In this document: in pieces, positions 6,107-6,853 of the stretch
Layout: each line of letters opens with the position of its first letter
Numbering within the stretch: the stretch's first letter is position 1
Source of the DNA: an uncultured Phascolarctobacterium sp.
GTDB taxonomy: Bacteria > Bacillota > Negativicutes > Acidaminococcales > Acidaminococcaceae
Length of the DNA: 6,853 nt
Direction of reading: 5' to 3'
Assembly: GCA_937901335.1 (NCBI GenBank)
Contig: CALCHC010000099.1
Location: forward strand, 1-6,853
Position numbers and translations under genes: made by a program
Notes under the pieces: model-generated
Told to the model about the DNA's origin: nothing
What the model saw: the letters and a program-made list of their open reading frames with translations, nothing else
The model's database searches: none

Positions 6107-6717
6107 TGATGCAAAATTACACGATAGTTACGTTAGATGGTTTGTTAAAAGTTTTTTCTAGTGAAGAAAAAATCGACCAGATATTGAATGCTTTTTCGTG
6201 TGTAAACAACAAAGATGTAGACAGATTTTTAAAAGAAAAGGCCGTTTTGTTTGATAAGCAAGGTCTTTCAAAAACATATTTAGTATATACGTCGTACAAG
6301 AATGAAATGGTTTTGGTGGGATATTTTACACTAGCTAACAAGAGTTTTGTTGTGAAGAAGAATAACGGAATTAGCAAAACTTTGATGAAGCGTATTTCTA
6401 AATTTGGACAGTACGATGATGAGTTAAAGCAGTATATGATTTCTTCACCACTTATTGCTCAATTAGGCAAAAATGATGAGTATAAGGGTTTGATAAGTGG
6501 AGACGTGTTGTTGTCTTATGCTTGTGATACCGTTAAACAAGCACAGGCACTGTTGGGCGGAAAGATTGTTTATCTTGAATGTGAAGATAAAGTACGATTA
6601 CTAGAATTTTATAGGAACAATGGTTTTGTAGATTTTGGTAAGCGTGAATTAGAAGTCGATGAAAAAGATGATATGGAAGGTAAGTATTTAATACAACTGC
6701 TTAAGTATTTGCATTAA
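6106..6717 (+). CDS. GNAT-family N-acetyltransferase, possible toxin of a toxin-antitoxin-like pair
   Basis: This 203-residue protein has a GNAT-type layout. Residues 25-60 contain NAFSCVNNKDVDRFLKEKA and the start of a strand (KTYLVYTS). VGYFTLANKSFVV (71-83) fits the central strands, and SPLIAQLGKND (114-124) sits where the acetyl-CoA pyrophosphate loop should be. IVYLECEDKVRLLEFYRNNG (154-173) is a good match to the C-terminal GNAT motif, in which the FYxxNGF helix-strand contacts CoA. The canonical R/Q-x-x-G-x-G/A loop is replaced by QLGKND. The start could be 6106 or 6109 (MMQNY); there is no well-placed Shine-Dalgarno, so it probably depends on translation of the preceding small gene, whose stop it overlaps by one base. 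The pairing with a short basic protein resembles GNAT toxin-antitoxin modules that acetylate aminoacyl-tRNA, but the substrate here is unknown. Base composition appears more AT-rich than the aro genes, which suggests separate origin. Confidence 0.78.
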   Translation: MMQNYTIVTLDGLLKVFSSEEKIDQILNAFSCVNNKDVDRFLKEKAVLFDKQGLSKTYLVYTSYKNEMVLVGYFTLANKSFVVKKNNGISKTLMKRISKFGQYDDELKQYMISSPLIAQLGKNDEYKGLISGDVLLSYACDTVKQAQALLGGKIVYLECEDKVRLLEFYRNNGFVDFGKRELEVDEKDDMEGKYLIQLLKYLH

Positions 6718-6723
6718 ACACAA

Positions 6724-6757
6724 AAAACAGGATTTACCATTCGGTAAATCCTGTTTT
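6724..6757. terminator. bidirectional terminator between convergent genes
   Basis: A perfect 15-bp stem pairs 6724-6738 with 6743-6757 around a 4-base loop, ATTC. On the plus strand the stem ends in four T and then CTT. On the minus strand the tail is six T (the A run 6722-6727), so it may work better for the minus-strand gene. It starts 6 bases after the acetyltransferase stop and 26 bases past the stop of the convergent gene. Its arms share 13 bases with the aro terminator. Confidence 0.88.
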
Positions 6758-6783
6758 CTTCATTATTATATATGGTTAGTTCC

Positions 6784-6853
6784 TTATCCCAATTTCTTCA
6801 AAGTCATGTTAACCAAAACGTCAACACCGTTTTGGAGACCATCAACATTAAAG
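6784..6853 (-). CDS. C-terminal end of a convergent gene, possibly an M20-type metallopeptidase/deacylase
   Basis: Only the last 22 codons are in the window, read on the minus strand with the TAA at 6786-6784. The peptide contains VDGLQNGVDVLVNM and ends TLKKLG. A Phe-x-Val-Asp element followed by a helix with G-V-x-V-L resembles the ends of M20 family metallopeptidases and amidohydrolases (often FxVDExxLxxGvxxL), but 22 residues cannot settle this. The frame is open to the window edge, a good terminator lies directly downstream, and the start is outside the window. The product name is a guess; the presence of a gene end is fairly likely. Confidence 0.45.
   Translation of the reverse strand, partial: FNVDGLQNGVDVLVNMTLKKLG

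Noticed and set aside
5655..6757. Paired hairpins as a CRISPR-like or transposon-end repeat
   Set aside because: There are only two copies, they are not regularly spaced, and each hairpin sits right after a gene with a U-tract. Terminator function explains them; no transposase or target duplication is visible.

Overview
The window looks like a chromosomal segment from an AT-leaning Firmicutes-type bacterium. The support is strong AGGAG-type ribosome binding sites, tightly packed genes, U-tailed hairpin terminators, and AroA and AroC motifs of the kind I associate with clostridial or Negativicutes proteins. Placement in the Negativicutes is only a guess; the phylum-level statement is safer.

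Region 1 (about 1-5629) is one dense plus-strand operon for the shikimate pathway and the phenylalanine branch. It starts inside aroB (3-dehydroquinate synthase, C-terminal third) and continues with aroA (EPSP synthase), aroC (chorismate synthase), pheA (fused chorismate mutase / prephenate dehydratase / ACT), aroE (shikimate dehydrogenase), aroK (shikimate kinase) and aroQ (type II 3-dehydroquinase). Intergenic gaps are 3-5 bases, or genes overlap (ATGA junctions; 23 bases for aroK/aroQ), so translation is probably coupled. The enzymes cover every step from DAHP to chorismate and on to phenylpyruvate. DAHP synthase and a TyrA-type gene are not in view and could lie upstream. The promoter is outside the window. 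A strong hairpin with a U-tract at 5655-5698 ends the operon.

Region 2 (about 5699-6757) is a separate, more AT-rich cassette. After about 140 bases without a recognised gene there is a good sigma-A-like promoter (5837-5865). It is followed by a 56-residue lysine-rich protein and, sharing one base with its stop codon, a 203-residue GNAT-type acetyltransferase. The layout resembles a GNAT toxin-antitoxin pair, but the small partner is not one of the classical antitoxin families I can recognise, and the acetyl-CoA loop is non-canonical. This is the part most worth following up. A perfect 15-bp hairpin closes the cassette, and its outer arms are the same 13 bases as those of the aro terminator, so the cassette is bracketed by near-identical hairpins.

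Region 3 (6784-6853) is the last 22 codons of a convergent minus-strand gene, possibly an M20-type metallopeptidase. It shares the bidirectional terminator with the cassette.
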